A stretch of DNA of 64,000 nucleotides from Pedobacter polysacchareus (GTDB lineage Bacteria > Bacteroidota > Bacteroidia > Sphingobacteriales > Sphingobacteriaceae), in the NCBI RefSeq assembly GCF_019802255.1, contig NZ_JAHYSS010000002.1, forward strand, positions 372,001 to 436,000. The letters are read 5' to 3'. The notes under the pieces were generated by a model. It ran no database searches. It saw only the letters and a program-made list of their open reading frames with translations, and was not told where the DNA came from. The position numbers and the translations under genes are program-made. Shown here piece after piece: positions 44,256 to 51,592 of the stretch; the stretch's first letter is position 1, and every line of letters starts with the position of its first letter.

Positions 44256-44792
44256 ATGGTAGATTACTTTGAATTTTACGGTTTACCCGTTACTTTTCAT
44301 CCCGATGCTGCGGAGATCAAGAGAAAGTTTTATGAGCTGAGCAAAAAGTATCATCCGGATTTCTATATCAATGAACCGGAGGAGAAACAAGCAGAAGTGT
44401 TGGAACTGAGTACGATCAATAATAAAGCATACCAGGTGTTAAGTAATCCTCAAAAAAGGGTGCATTACATCCTGGAATTGAAAGGACAGTTGGTCGAAGG
44501 AGAGAATTATAGCCTTCCTCAGTCTTTTCTAATGGAAATGATGGACGTGAATGAGGCACTGATGGATTTACAATTTGATCCGGATGCAGCGCGTTTAGCC
44601 GCCTTAAAAACTGAGGTAGACGAAATAGAAAAGGGCTTAAGTGATCAAATCGCTGCCCTGACGACTTCTTTTGAACTTAAGGATAAGGAAGCCCAGCTTC
44701 GCATCCTGTCCGCTATAAAAGATTTATATTACCGCAATAAATACTTATACCGAATCCGGGAAAGTATCAAAAAGGCAGAATCTGCCGCATAA
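44256..44792 (+). CDS. hscB: iron-sulfur cluster co-chaperone HscB
   Basis: The 178-residue J-domain protein has DYFEFYGLPVTFHPD at the N-terminus and the HPD tripeptide at 33-35. A C-terminal three-helix domain binds the scaffold IscU (LMEMMDVNEALMDL region). It passes IscU to HscA during iron-sulfur cluster transfer. No hscA or iscU lies nearby; fdx and iscX are about 33 kb away. It is the last gene of the run, before a strong terminator. Confidence 0.9.
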   Translation: MVDYFEFYGLPVTFHPDAAEIKRKFYELSKKYHPDFYINEPEEKQAEVLELSTINNKAYQVLSNPQKRVHYILELKGQLVEGENYSLPQSFLMEMMDVNEALMDLQFDPDAARLAALKTEVDEIEKGLSDQIAALTTSFELKDKEAQLRILSAIKDLYYRNKYLYRIRESIKKAESAA

Positions 44793-44804
44793 GGTGTTAC
44801 GGCA

Positions 44805-44838
44805 TTGTAAAAAAGCCTGTTCGGGCTTTTTTACAATG
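44805..44838 (+). terminator. terminator after hscB
   Basis: A 14-bp stem (ATTGTAAAAAAGCC with GGCTTTTTTACAAT) and a 6-nt loop, with A and T tracts in the arms, lies 12 nt after the hscB stop. Confidence 0.9.
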
Positions 44839-44874
44839 TTTGTTTGAGGTACTTTTGAGCTCAAACCCATTTAT

Positions 44875-45159
44875 ATGAACACACTATCCATTTTTAGAAA
44901 AGTTGCCGTAGCTGAAGGGCTGTCTTACCTGCTGTTGTTATTTATAGCAATGCCATTGAAATATTGGGCTGATATGCCGCTAGCGGTGAAATATACCGGC
45001 TGGGCGCATGGCTTACTGTTTGTGATGTACATCGTGATCCTAATCATGGCCTGGACAGAGTATAAGTGGAATTTTAAAAAAGTAGCCATGATTGGCGCCG
45101 CTTCTTTACTTCCTTTTGCACCATTTATAGTGGACAAAAAGTTAAAAGAAGAAAACTAA
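44875..45159 (+). CDS. DUF3817 membrane protein
   Basis: The 94-residue protein shows the DUF3817 pattern RKVAVAEGLSYLLLLFIAMPLKY, KYTGWAHGLLFVMYI and ALLPF-like LLPFAPFIVDKKL, with three transmembrane helices. Function is unknown. Some short membrane proteins of this kind are linked to heme or transport genes in other bacteria. It lies alone between the hscB terminator and the tRNA-Leu promoter. Confidence 0.82.
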   Translation: MNTLSIFRKVAVAEGLSYLLLLFIAMPLKYWADMPLAVKYTGWAHGLLFVMYIVILIMAWTEYKWNFKKVAMIGAASLLPFAPFIVDKKLKEEN

Positions 45160-45167
45160 AATAAAAA

Positions 45168-45198
45168 TTTGCATTTATAAAACAAGTTCCTATATTTG
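45168..45198 (+). promoter_or_regulatory. promoter of tRNA-Leu
   Basis: TTTG (45168-45171), 19-nt spacer, TATATTTG (45191-45198). Both boxes match the Bacteroidota promoter exactly and lie 21 nt before the tRNA. Confidence 0.75.
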
Positions 45199-45219
45199 CA
45201 ACCCGCTAAAGAAGCAAAT

Positions 45220-45299
45220 GCCCGGATGGCGGAATTGGTAGACGCGCTGGTCTCAAACACCTGTGGGAAACCGTGCCGGTTCGACTCCGGCTCCGGGTA
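45220..45299 (+). tRNA. tRNA-Leu(CAA)
   Basis: An 80-nt cloverleaf reads UUG codons. Acceptor GCCCGGA pairs with TCCGGGT (G1-U72 wobble), with discriminator A at 45299. The anticodon loop CTCAAAC gives anticodon CAA. A class II variable arm TGG-GAAA-CCG and T arm GCCGG-TTCGACT-CCGGC follow. The anticodon stem CTGGT/ACCTG has one U-U mismatch. CCA is not encoded. A terminator follows directly, so it is a single-tRNA unit. Confidence 0.96.
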
Positions 45300-45331
45300 C
45301 ATTGGAAAGCCTTAGAGAAATCTAAGGCTTT
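45296..45331 (+). repeat. direct repeat copy 1: tRNA-Leu 3' end plus terminator
   Basis: These 36 bp cover the last bases of the tRNA (GGTA) and the terminator stem. They recur at 46243-46278 in the same direction with one mismatch; 31 bp in a row are identical. The two copies bracket about 0.95 kb. Confidence 0.85.
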
Positions 45332-45334
45332 TTT
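45306..45334 (+). terminator. terminator of tRNA-Leu
   Basis: An 11-bp stem AAAGCCTTAGA/TCTAAGGCTTT with a GAAA loop is followed by more T. The same hairpin sequence occurs again near 46.26 kb. Confidence 0.9.
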
Positions 45335-45483
45335 GGTTTCACAATTACCTTCACCATTATTTCCTTCTCATCAGATTTGCTTTCGGCTATCATTAATGTT
45401 AGCGCAACCAATGCATTGCCTGCAATGCGTTTTAATTCATCGGGTTTATAGAGGACGCTGTTCTTGTTCAGAAACCAAGGTAA

Positions 45484-45663
45484 GCAGCAATCCGTTTATT
45501 GCTTTCAGAAAAGGAATGGTTTTTAACCACAAAGTATAAAAGGCTGGAACGATGGTTTATCGGAACAACCGCATTTCACAATCAGCATCACCTTAATGAA
45601 CGACAAAATTTTGGTTTTTATACCTCTATTCGGGATCGTTTGTTTGGAACATACAAGCATTAA
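45484..45663 (+). pseudogene. fragment of a sterol desaturase/fatty acid hydroxylase-like gene
   Basis: Fifty-nine codons end in TAA at 45661. The translation contains WFIGTTAFHNQHH, NFGFY and RDRLFGTY, which fits the C-terminal iron-binding and closing motif of membrane fatty acid hydroxylases (HxxHH...NFG...WDRLFGTY). There is an in-frame TAA just upstream (45481-45483) and no start codon or N-terminal part, so only a remnant is left. Minus-strand frame 45322-45495 is also open (58 codons, PWFLNKNSVLYKPDE), but I cannot assign it. Confidence 0.6.
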
Positions 45664-45681
45664 CTATGTAGATTACTGTCT

Positions 45682-45957
45682 TTAGATGTTTAAGGCTTTC
45701 GCTTCATCCCAGCATGCAACACACAATATTTTGTAATCACATCCCAAAAACCATTGCTCTTGTTCTGCATCATTGGTAACTTTTGATAATTTGCCTGCGC
45801 ATTCATTGCACCAAGCATCTGGTCGACCTAAATCGTCGTCGTTATATTCATGAAATCCTACTTGAGATTGATCCAATAAGCTATGGGCTAAATGCGTGCA
45901 AAGTAATCCGACCTCTTGTTCGCCATGAATGCTACAGGTTGTTTTCTCTTTATTCAT
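45682..45957 (-). CDS. small cysteine-rich, probably zinc-binding protein
   Basis: The 91-residue soluble protein has the pairs CSIH, CTH, CNEC and CVACW, arranged as in zinc-ribbon proteins, with the recognisable stretch DLGRPDAWCNECAGKL. Similar proteins occur widely as hypotheticals. The upstream sequence on the minus strand has GGAGG about 25 nt before the ATG, rather far for a ribosome site. It is the only intact gene between the two tRNA-end repeats. Confidence 0.7.
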   Translation of the reverse strand: MNKEKTTCSIHGEQEVGLLCTHLAHSLLDQSQVGFHEYNDDDLGRPDAWCNECAGKLSKVTNDAEQEQWFLGCDYKILCVACWDEAKALNI

Positions 45958-46406
45958 AATTTTTTTATTAAAATTAAATTGTAACCCTCCTTTTTTCGAA
46001 CTGGTTTAGTAGACGAGGATTCAAATCTATATAATATTTTTCATCCCTCAGCATACAAGGTGGCTGCCTATCGTTCTCGGTTAGCAGCTATATTTTTACT
46101 CATTACACGGCATATGTAGTTTGGGACTGAGTTATTCGTTTTCAAAATACTGATCATGAAAGCCACAAAAGCAGGTTATTTTTCACTAAATTTGCGCCAT
46201 TAACAACTAGAGCAAAGGCAAATAAGAGTAATCCGGAGAAACGGTATATTGGAAAGCCTTAGAGAAATCTAAGGCTTTCCTGCTTTCTGACCATCCTGAT
46301 CGGCTGCTATTCTTAAAAGAAGTCCTTATCAGCTGCTGATACCATTTGTGTTTTAGCTCTAGTGGATATGCTGCATAAGCAGCGCAAGATTATTAAAATT
46401 AAAATC
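45958..46406. other. gene-free region with a promoter-like box and the second tRNA-end repeat
   Basis: No credible ORF is seen. TAAATTTG at 46187-46194 fits the -7 consensus, but no tRNA follows; instead, about 50 nt later, the second copy of the tRNA-Leu terminator starts. The remaining sequence looks like decayed intergenic DNA, in line with the remnant nature of the whole 45.3-46.4 kb patch. Confidence 0.5.
46243..46278 (+). repeat. direct repeat copy 2 of the tRNA-Leu 3' end and terminator
   Basis: This copy repeats 45296-45331 with one mismatch. It can still form the stem-loop, but its T-run is interrupted by CC. The bases upstream (TCCGGAGAAACGGTA) retain only a vague likeness to a tRNA acceptor end. 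Confidence 0.85.
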
Positions 46407-46793
46407 ATGGTAAAATTATTTGTGGTGGGTTATCCACTAGATATTCAGGAAGCTGATCTGATGGATATATTCAGCATTCATGGAAACATACACAGCATAC
46501 ATTTGTTAACCGACAAATTTACCCAAAGACATAAAGGCTTTGGTTTTATCGAAATGGAAGAGCAGGCAGATGCCGATAGAGCGATTGCTGCGATCAATGG
46601 CATGGTACTGAAAGGCAGAAAGATTAGCGTTAAGCTAGCGGATGAAGATAGAGCAGAGAAACCGAGAACAGTGAGGGAAAATCGCTTCAATTCTCAGGAA
46701 TTGCAAGGTAATGCAAGTCAGACTGCTGATGAGCCCTTCAAAACTAAGCGCCCAAGGAAATTAATGTCAAATACGTTCAGAGCAGAGCGCTAA
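46407..46793 (+). CDS. RNA-binding protein with one RRM domain
   Basis: The 128-residue protein has a single N-terminal RRM with RNP2 LFVVGY (4-9) and RNP1 KGFGFIEM (43-50). A charged, disordered tail rich in Arg and Lys (KTKRPRKLM) follows. Such small glycine-poor RRM proteins are common in Bacteroidota and cyanobacteria and bind single-stranded RNA, with roles still poorly defined. I prefer the ATG at 46407, directly before the RRM, over an in-frame ATG at 46362. Confidence 0.88.
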   Translation: MVKLFVVGYPLDIQEADLMDIFSIHGNIHSIHLLTDKFTQRHKGFGFIEMEEQADADRAIAAINGMVLKGRKISVKLADEDRAEKPRTVRENRFNSQELQGNASQTADEPFKTKRPRKLMSNTFRAER

Positions 46794-46835
46794 TGAGCAT
46801 GCGCTGGAGAAACAGCTATATTGTATCATTTGCCC

Positions 46836-46882
46836 AAAACAACAAAGCAGGAATTCAGGTTGAATTCCTGCTTTGTTGTTTT
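46836..46882. terminator. bidirectional terminator with a 22-bp perfect stem
   Basis: Two 22-bp arms (46836-46857 and 46861-46882), perfectly complementary with a 3-nt loop, lie between the convergent RRM and DUF4260 genes. The arms begin with AAAA and end with TTTT. Confidence 0.88.
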
Positions 46883-46908
46883 GCAGCTGGCCGGATTTTA
46901 ATTATGGT

Positions 46909-47274
46909 TTATATTGTCCCCAGATGGGTATGTTTAAAGGAATCCCTGTATTTTAGCCCATAGCCCAGCATCCTGTCGAAAGACGAATGTGCAAACAATA
47001 GGATACCAATACTGGTCCATAGTTCCTGTTTGCTGAAAAATCCGATACCCACCACAATCAATGCAATCGCCCGATGGTGAAAGAGGTTATAAGTGACCGC
47101 ACCAGTTTTTGTACCAAACAAATAACCGATCATCGAAACATCCGGACTAAAGAATAATAGTATCCAGATCCACCAGGAAAGCCCCAGCGCATGCTGAGAA
47201 AGAAAATAAATGGCCAGCGCAGTGATGGCTGCTTCTTCCACTTGAATATTGAGGTTCATTTTTTTACTCATCAC
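46909..47274 (-). CDS. DUF4260 membrane protein
   Basis: The 121-residue protein has three to four helices and the DUF4260 patterns FFSPDVSMIGYLFGTKTGAVTYNLFHH and HSSFDRMLGYGLKY followed by FKHTHLG near the C-terminus. The function is unknown. An initial cytoplasmic stretch is short. It lies downstream of the Crp-family gene on the same strand with a gap of 65 nt. Confidence 0.87.
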   Translation of the reverse strand: MMSKKMNLNIQVEEAAITALAIYFLSQHALGLSWWIWILLFFSPDVSMIGYLFGTKTGAVTYNLFHHRAIALIVVGIGFFSKQELWTSIGILLFAHSSFDRMLGYGLKYRDSFKHTHLGTI

Positions 47275-47339
47275 CTTATCTTTTTTAATGGGTCAGGTCA
47301 AAGGTAGGGCAGGAACATTCATTTTTGAATTGACAAAAA

Positions 47340-47909
47340 TCAAGAAGTTTTTTTTCCGCGGATGCGACTCAAGGTTTCTGGGGTCATTCCCATCATAGAA
47401 GCCAGGTATTGCAGTGGCACCTGGTGGAACAATTCGCGGTGGTGTTCAAATAACAGGTGATAACGTTCTTCTGCGGATAAGGAAATCTGGTTAAACATCC
47501 TGTTTTCCAGTGTGACAAAACACTTCCCAATAAACAGCTTTTCAAACTCGTTCCATTTCGGGATCAGATCGCCAAGTGTTAAATACTGATCATGGCTGAT
47601 GGTGTATAAAGTGACATCGGTAAGCGCCTGGATGTTCCATCTGCTTGGATTTCGGAACAGAAATCCGGAAAGATCGGTCACAAAATTTCCGCTGCTGGCG
47701 ATCCATTGGGTTACTTCTTTATCTGGCAGGGCGACAAACAGCCTCAAAAGACCATGCGCGATGAAGCTCAGCCTATTGCTTTGCTGCTGGACTTTCAGGA
47801 AAAATTCTCCTTTAGCTAGTTTTTCTTCCTGGAAGAGCGCAGCTAACTTCTGACAATCGTGCTGTCCAATGCTGAAATAATGATGCAGGTGGTTTTCGAG
47901 TTCCGTCAT
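47340..47909 (-). CDS. Crp/Fnr family transcriptional regulator
   Basis: The 189-residue protein has a cyclic-nucleotide-binding-like beta roll (about 20-110: KGEFFLKVQQQSNRLSFIAHGLLRLF, QWIASSGNFVTDLSGFL). A long helix and a short C-terminal DNA-binding region with QYLASMMGMTPETLSRIRGK follow. No cysteine cluster for oxygen sensing is present. Its target may include the DUF4260 gene just downstream, but this is inferred from position only. Confidence 0.88.
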   Translation of the reverse strand: MTELENHLHHYFSIGQHDCQKLAALFQEEKLAKGEFFLKVQQQSNRLSFIAHGLLRLFVALPDKEVTQWIASSGNFVTDLSGFLFRNPSRWNIQALTDVTLYTISHDQYLTLGDLIPKWNEFEKLFIGKCFVTLENRMFNQISLSAEERYHLLFEHHRELFHQVPLQYLASMMGMTPETLSRIRGKKTS

Positions 47910-48147
47910 TTCTTAAATGTCTTAATCCTTTTAAAAAACAATACTACTATTATAATACTATGGTCTGAATATTGTTTTGAAATGTTTCATTTGATGCATC
48001 GGAGATTTGATTGGTTTCTATCCATAAATGGACTCAAAACCCCCTTTCTTTTGTCTCGTTTAGCCTCATGGTTTTTCTGGTAAAATACTGATATTAGTAT
48101 AGTTGAGCAGAGGCTCAATAGAACCTCATGATTTAAAACCTAAGAAA

Positions 48148-48558
48148 ATGGCAGCAGCAAAAAATCCTTTTGGATGGACAGAAATTTACGTGGAAGATAT
48201 GGCAAGGGCTCAGAAATTCTACGAGACCGTATTGGCAGTAAAATTAGAAGCGATGCCTATACCAGCAGGTATGGACATAGAAAAAGATTGCGAAGATGCT
48301 TATGAAATGGTTTCTTTTCCGGGGGATATGGCTGCTCCGGGAACCAGTGGTGCATTGGTAAAGTCAAGTATGTTTAAACCAGGCTTTGGCGGGACATTGG
48401 TTTATTTCAGCTGTGAAGATTGTGCCGTAGAGATCTCCAGGGTAGTCTCCGCGGGAGGAAAAGTATTGAACGATAAAATGTCGATCGGAGAGTATGGATT
48501 TTGCGGCGTTTGTATGGACTCAGAAGGCAATGCCATCGGCTTCCATTCTATGAAATAA
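48148..48558 (+). CDS. VOC (glyoxalase-fold) family protein
   Basis: The 136-residue protein has the two betaalphabetabetabeta modules of the vicinal oxygen chelate fold: WTEIYVEDMARAQKFYETVL and later LVYFSCEDCAVEISRVVSAGGKVL, with GFCGVCMDSEGNAIGFHS at the end. Members include dioxygenases, glyoxalases and resistance proteins. The metal ligands are not clear enough to assign activity. I use the ATG at 48148, since an open frame extends upstream without a better start. Confidence 0.87.
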   Translation: MAAAKNPFGWTEIYVEDMARAQKFYETVLAVKLEAMPIPAGMDIEKDCEDAYEMVSFPGDMAAPGTSGALVKSSMFKPGFGGTLVYFSCEDCAVEISRVVSAGGKVLNDKMSIGEYGFCGVCMDSEGNAIGFHSMK

Positions 48559-48572
48559 GCAGGAAAACAAAA

Positions 48573-48599
48573 CAGGGCCTCCCTTAAGGGGAGACCCTG
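48573..48599. terminator. hairpin between convergent VOC and amidohydrolase genes
   Basis: CAGGG-CTCCC pairs with GGGAG-CCCTG with one mismatch. It has no long T-run, so termination strength is uncertain. Confidence 0.5.
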
Positions 48600-48617
48600 C
48601 TACAATTGAAAAACGGT

Positions 48618-50354
48618 TTAAATTTTTTGTTTGTAAACGGTCTTGCCTTCTTTAATCGTTTCAGTGACCTTAATGTCCTTTATTTTCAAAGGATCTATCG
48701 TAGTCGGATCTTGATCAAGAATCACTAAATCTGCAAGTTTACCTGCTTTCAGCGAGCCTTTACGGTCTTCTTCCTGATACTGATAAGCCGCATTGATGGT
48801 GATCGCTTTTAAAGCTTCCAGAGGAGTAATCTTTTCATCTGGTCCTAATATCCTGCCGGATTGCGTTCTTCTGTTTACAGCAGCATATACGGCGGTCAGC
48901 AAATCAGGGGGCGTAACTGGTGCATCATGATGAATAGTGAAGCTGATTCCTGCTTTTCTCGCAGAATTTGCCGGACTTAAAAACTGGCTTCTTTCCGGAC
49001 CAAAAACGCTGGTATAATGCCAATCTCCCCAGATGTACACATGGGTAGAGAAATAGGAAGGCAATACACCAGTATCTTTAATCTTTTGAATATGGTCTGG
49101 TCTGCTGTTCTGGACATGGATTAAGGTGGCACGCATTTCAGGTTTGTAAACGCCTTCTTCTTTTAATTTGTTAAAGGCGCCCAGTGCCTGATCGATCGCT
49201 GCGTCACCATTGACGTGCAGCTGTGCGGTAAAGCCATGCTGGAATACCTTTTTCAAGCCATTGTATAAGAAGTCATCCGTAAAAGCAGGAGATCCTTTGT
49301 AGTCTTTACTGGCACCTACCGGAGGTACTAGGTAAGGAATGGTTAGCCAGGCTGTTTTTCCTTGCGGAGAACCATCTAAAGAAAATTTAAAGCCACCTAA
49401 TTTTAAGCGATTCGTATACTTCATGTATTCCGGTTTAAAATCATCGATTTTATCCTTATACATATCGTAATCCGGGAAATAGACCACATCGGCAATCAGT
49501 AATTTTTTAGCTGCGGCTTCTTTTAAAAGTGGAATGCTTTCGCTCATCGATCTACCATCGCAGATTGTAGTTTGTCCATATTTTAACCACTCATCCTGCG
49601 CTTTCATCAGGTTTTGGATGGCCATAGACTCTTCTCCTGGTTTTACTTTAGGTACTGGCAGCATCGTCATCAGCTTATTTAAAGCCATGAAATTGGCATT
49701 CTCTTCCAGTTTTCCATTTAGCTTTCCTGTTTTCTTATCGCGGCCATAATGACCACCAGGAGGATCTTTAACGGTTTCAGCAATGCCTAGAAGTTTAAGC
49801 ATGGCAGTGTTCACTACACTCACATGGCCGGAAGCATGTAAGGCTAAAATGGGGTGTGTATCGGAAATGGCATCCATTTCCGCCAAAGTTGGATTGGTAT
49901 GCTCAACCATTAAAGCATCGTCATAACCATTGCCCAATAATGGGGTATTTGGCGGCATCGGATGGTCTTTAATATATTTTTTGATGGTTGCCTGCATGTC
50001 TGGAATTGAATTTACCGTTCCATAAGGTGCAGCACCCAGGTCTATCGCGGATTCCATACCTGCTCTGGAAGTCAGGTGGCCATGTGCATCTATAAAACCA
50101 GGCATTAGTGTTTTACCCTGGAGATCATGAAGTTCAGTTTTATCGCCTACATATTTGTCGGCTTCTGCCTTTTTTCCAGTGAATAAGATTTTCCCGTCTT
50201 TAACTACTAGGGCTTCTGCAGTAGGTGCTGCATCTTCCATCGTTAAAATTGGGCCGCCAAAGTAAATGGCATCGCCTTTATCGCCTGTGGTTTTGCTCTG
50301 ACAGCTAAATAAAAGCGCCGAGACCAGCAGTTGAAAATAGTATCTTTTCTTCAT
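48618..50354 (-). CDS. lipoprotein amidohydrolase (YtcJ/amidohydrolase 3 type)
   Basis: The 578-residue protein starts with a signal ending LLFSC (lipobox Cys near residue 18). A composite beta domain and a TIM-barrel hydrolase domain follow, with the metal motif GFIDAHGHLTS, HASGHVS, LHVNGDAAID, IHVQNSRPD and IHHDAPVTPPD. Family members hydrolyse N-acyl or formamide-like bonds; the substrate here is unknown. A lipid anchor suggests an envelope location. The gene upstream (DUF2625) is 63 nt away on the same strand. Confidence 0.9.
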   Translation of the reverse strand: MKKRYYFQLLVSALLFSCQSKTTGDKGDAIYFGGPILTMEDAAPTAEALVVKDGKILFTGKKAEADKYVGDKTELHDLQGKTLMPGFIDAHGHLTSRAGMESAIDLGAAPYGTVNSIPDMQATIKKYIKDHPMPPNTPLLGNGYDDALMVEHTNPTLAEMDAISDTHPILALHASGHVSVVNTAMLKLLGIAETVKDPPGGHYGRDKKTGKLNGKLEENANFMALNKLMTMLPVPKVKPGEESMAIQNLMKAQDEWLKYGQTTICDGRSMSESIPLLKEAAAKKLLIADVVYFPDYDMYKDKIDDFKPEYMKYTNRLKLGGFKFSLDGSPQGKTAWLTIPYLVPPVGASKDYKGSPAFTDDFLYNGLKKVFQHGFTAQLHVNGDAAIDQALGAFNKLKEEGVYKPEMRATLIHVQNSRPDHIQKIKDTGVLPSYFSTHVYIWGDWHYTSVFGPERSQFLSPANSARKAGISFTIHHDAPVTPPDLLTAVYAAVNRRTQSGRILGPDEKITPLEALKAITINAAYQYQEEDRKGSLKAGKLADLVILDQDPTTIDPLKIKDIKVTETIKEGKTVYKQKI

Positions 50355-50417
50355 AATGTATATTTATTTAACACAGGTGTTGCTTAATAGCTATACATTT
50401 ATTGAAGAGAAATTGTT

Positions 50418-51185
50418 TTAATGTTTTTCAATTACCCCTGCTGGGTTAACTTCTTTTTGTTTCGTGATGTTAAACCTATAAAGGTCTTCTGTAGGAACGA
50501 GTTTTCTCGACACTTTTTCAATGTCCATTCCTGCTTCGGTCCATAAGTACGGTCTGAAACTATAAGATTTATTGCCATCTAGGTTGGCAATAAACTGATC
50601 CCAGGTAGACCACCTTAAACCTTTGTAAAAATCAGAAAGGTCACCATCCAGGCAAAAACGTAGAAATTCAGTGTAACCTAAACCTAAAGATTCCCATTTC
50701 AGACTGTTTGGCGCTAAGTAATAGACACTTTTTATATCCGAACCAAAAGCACCATAATTGATGGCAAAGAAACCACCGATCGCATCATCTGCAACCAGGG
50801 TGAAATCAGGCTTTTCACCATATTCTTTAATACTTTTCCCTTTATTCCATTCCGGTACAGAGCGGCTCAGCTTGGCGCTGCCTGATCCTAAAATCCTCAG
50901 CCAGCCATTGTCGATCATAATTCCTCCGGTATGGTAAATTACTGCGCCTAAAGTCGCATAAGTGGATACTTGTGCCTGGTATAAGGCAGTTTTAGCGAGT
51001 ACTGAATCACATTCCAATACCTGAACTTTATTTTTTGCGGAATCCAGCCATTTTTGAACCAATGGCCATGCTGGGTCCGTAGTGTTGATGAGCTGTTCCA
51101 GGCTTTGCATTTTTTGCTGTGCAGAACTGGTCAAAGAAAAAAGAGTCAGACCGATGATGAAGGCGGATTTTAGAATGCTTTTCAT
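50418..51185 (-). CDS. secreted DUF2625 protein
   Basis: The 255-residue protein has a signal peptide (cleavage likely after SSAQ, near residue 22). A single DUF2625 domain has the typical SLEQLINTTDPAWPLVQKWLDSA, AVIYHTGGIMIDNGWLRILGSG, and YLAPNSLKWESLGLGYTEFLRFCL. The function is unknown; most homologues are cytoplasmic, so export is a mild oddity. It lies upstream of the amidohydrolase gene on the same strand. Confidence 0.87.
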   Translation of the reverse strand: MKSILKSAFIIGLTLFSLTSSAQQKMQSLEQLINTTDPAWPLVQKWLDSAKNKVQVLECDSVLAKTALYQAQVSTYATLGAVIYHTGGIMIDNGWLRILGSGSAKLSRSVPEWNKGKSIKEYGEKPDFTLVADDAIGGFFAINYGAFGSDIKSVYYLAPNSLKWESLGLGYTEFLRFCLDGDLSDFYKGLRWSTWDQFIANLDGNKSYSFRPYLWTEAGMDIEKVSRKLVPTEDLYRFNITKQKEVNPAGVIEKH

Positions 51186-51381
51186 AGCTATGAATATTTT
51201 TTTGTCAAAGATAAGCGCTTCTCCGAGAATAGGGCGCCTGTCTTTGTGTTTTCTTTTAAGGAAAGATGAAGCGGAATGATGATCTTAATTTTTTAGATAA
51301 ATTGAGGTAGTTTGGGGCTAAATCACTGGAAATAGCCGCAGAAAAGACCTACTTGTGTTCGGGATGACACCTGCTGTCCTG

Positions 51382-51511
51382 TAGGGTTCGGAAGGGGTTC
51401 CGATAGGGTCTGGATAGCAAAGACCATAGCAACCCTATCCGAACCCTATCGGAACCCCTTCCGAACCCTATATTAAGGCCGATCTCTACCCGACCAGTAT
51501 CCGACCAGTAT
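51382..51511. repeat. array of 11-bp units with a 28-bp perfect inverted repeat
   Basis: Arms 51382-51409 and 51443-51470 are perfectly complementary (28 bp) around a 33-nt spacer. Reading the right side in steps of 11 nt gives CCGAACCCTAT, CGGAACCCCTT, CCGAACCCTAT, then after 7 nt CCGATCTCTAC, CCGACCAGTAT, CCGACCAGTAT. The left side carries the first three units in inverted form. It lies in a 400-bp gap between divergent genes; the rest of the gap holds nothing I recognise. There are no spacers of CRISPR type. Confidence 0.85.
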
Positions 51512-51592
51512 TACAATACTAAGATTTAAAGCTTTTTCCTGAAACAATGGCCAGATATTTGATTGTTGTTAAACGAAAAATATCTGAAATTT

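Noticed and set aside
45322..45495. 58-codon minus-strand frame next to the tRNA terminator
   Set aside because: It has no start codon after the upstream stop, ends inside the tRNA terminator stem and matches no family I know; at best it is another gene remnant.
46187..46280. A second tRNA gene before the repeated terminator
   Set aside because: A -7-like box and the tRNA-end repeat are present, but no acceptor, D, anticodon or T arm can be folded between them.
47859..48083. 74-codon ORF on the plus strand
   Set aside because: It begins within the antisense of the Crp-family gene and has AT-rich low-quality sequence without any family pattern.
51382..51511. Possible CRISPR array
   Set aside because: Units are only 11 nt, directly adjacent or inverted, with no unique spacers of regular length and no cas genes nearby.
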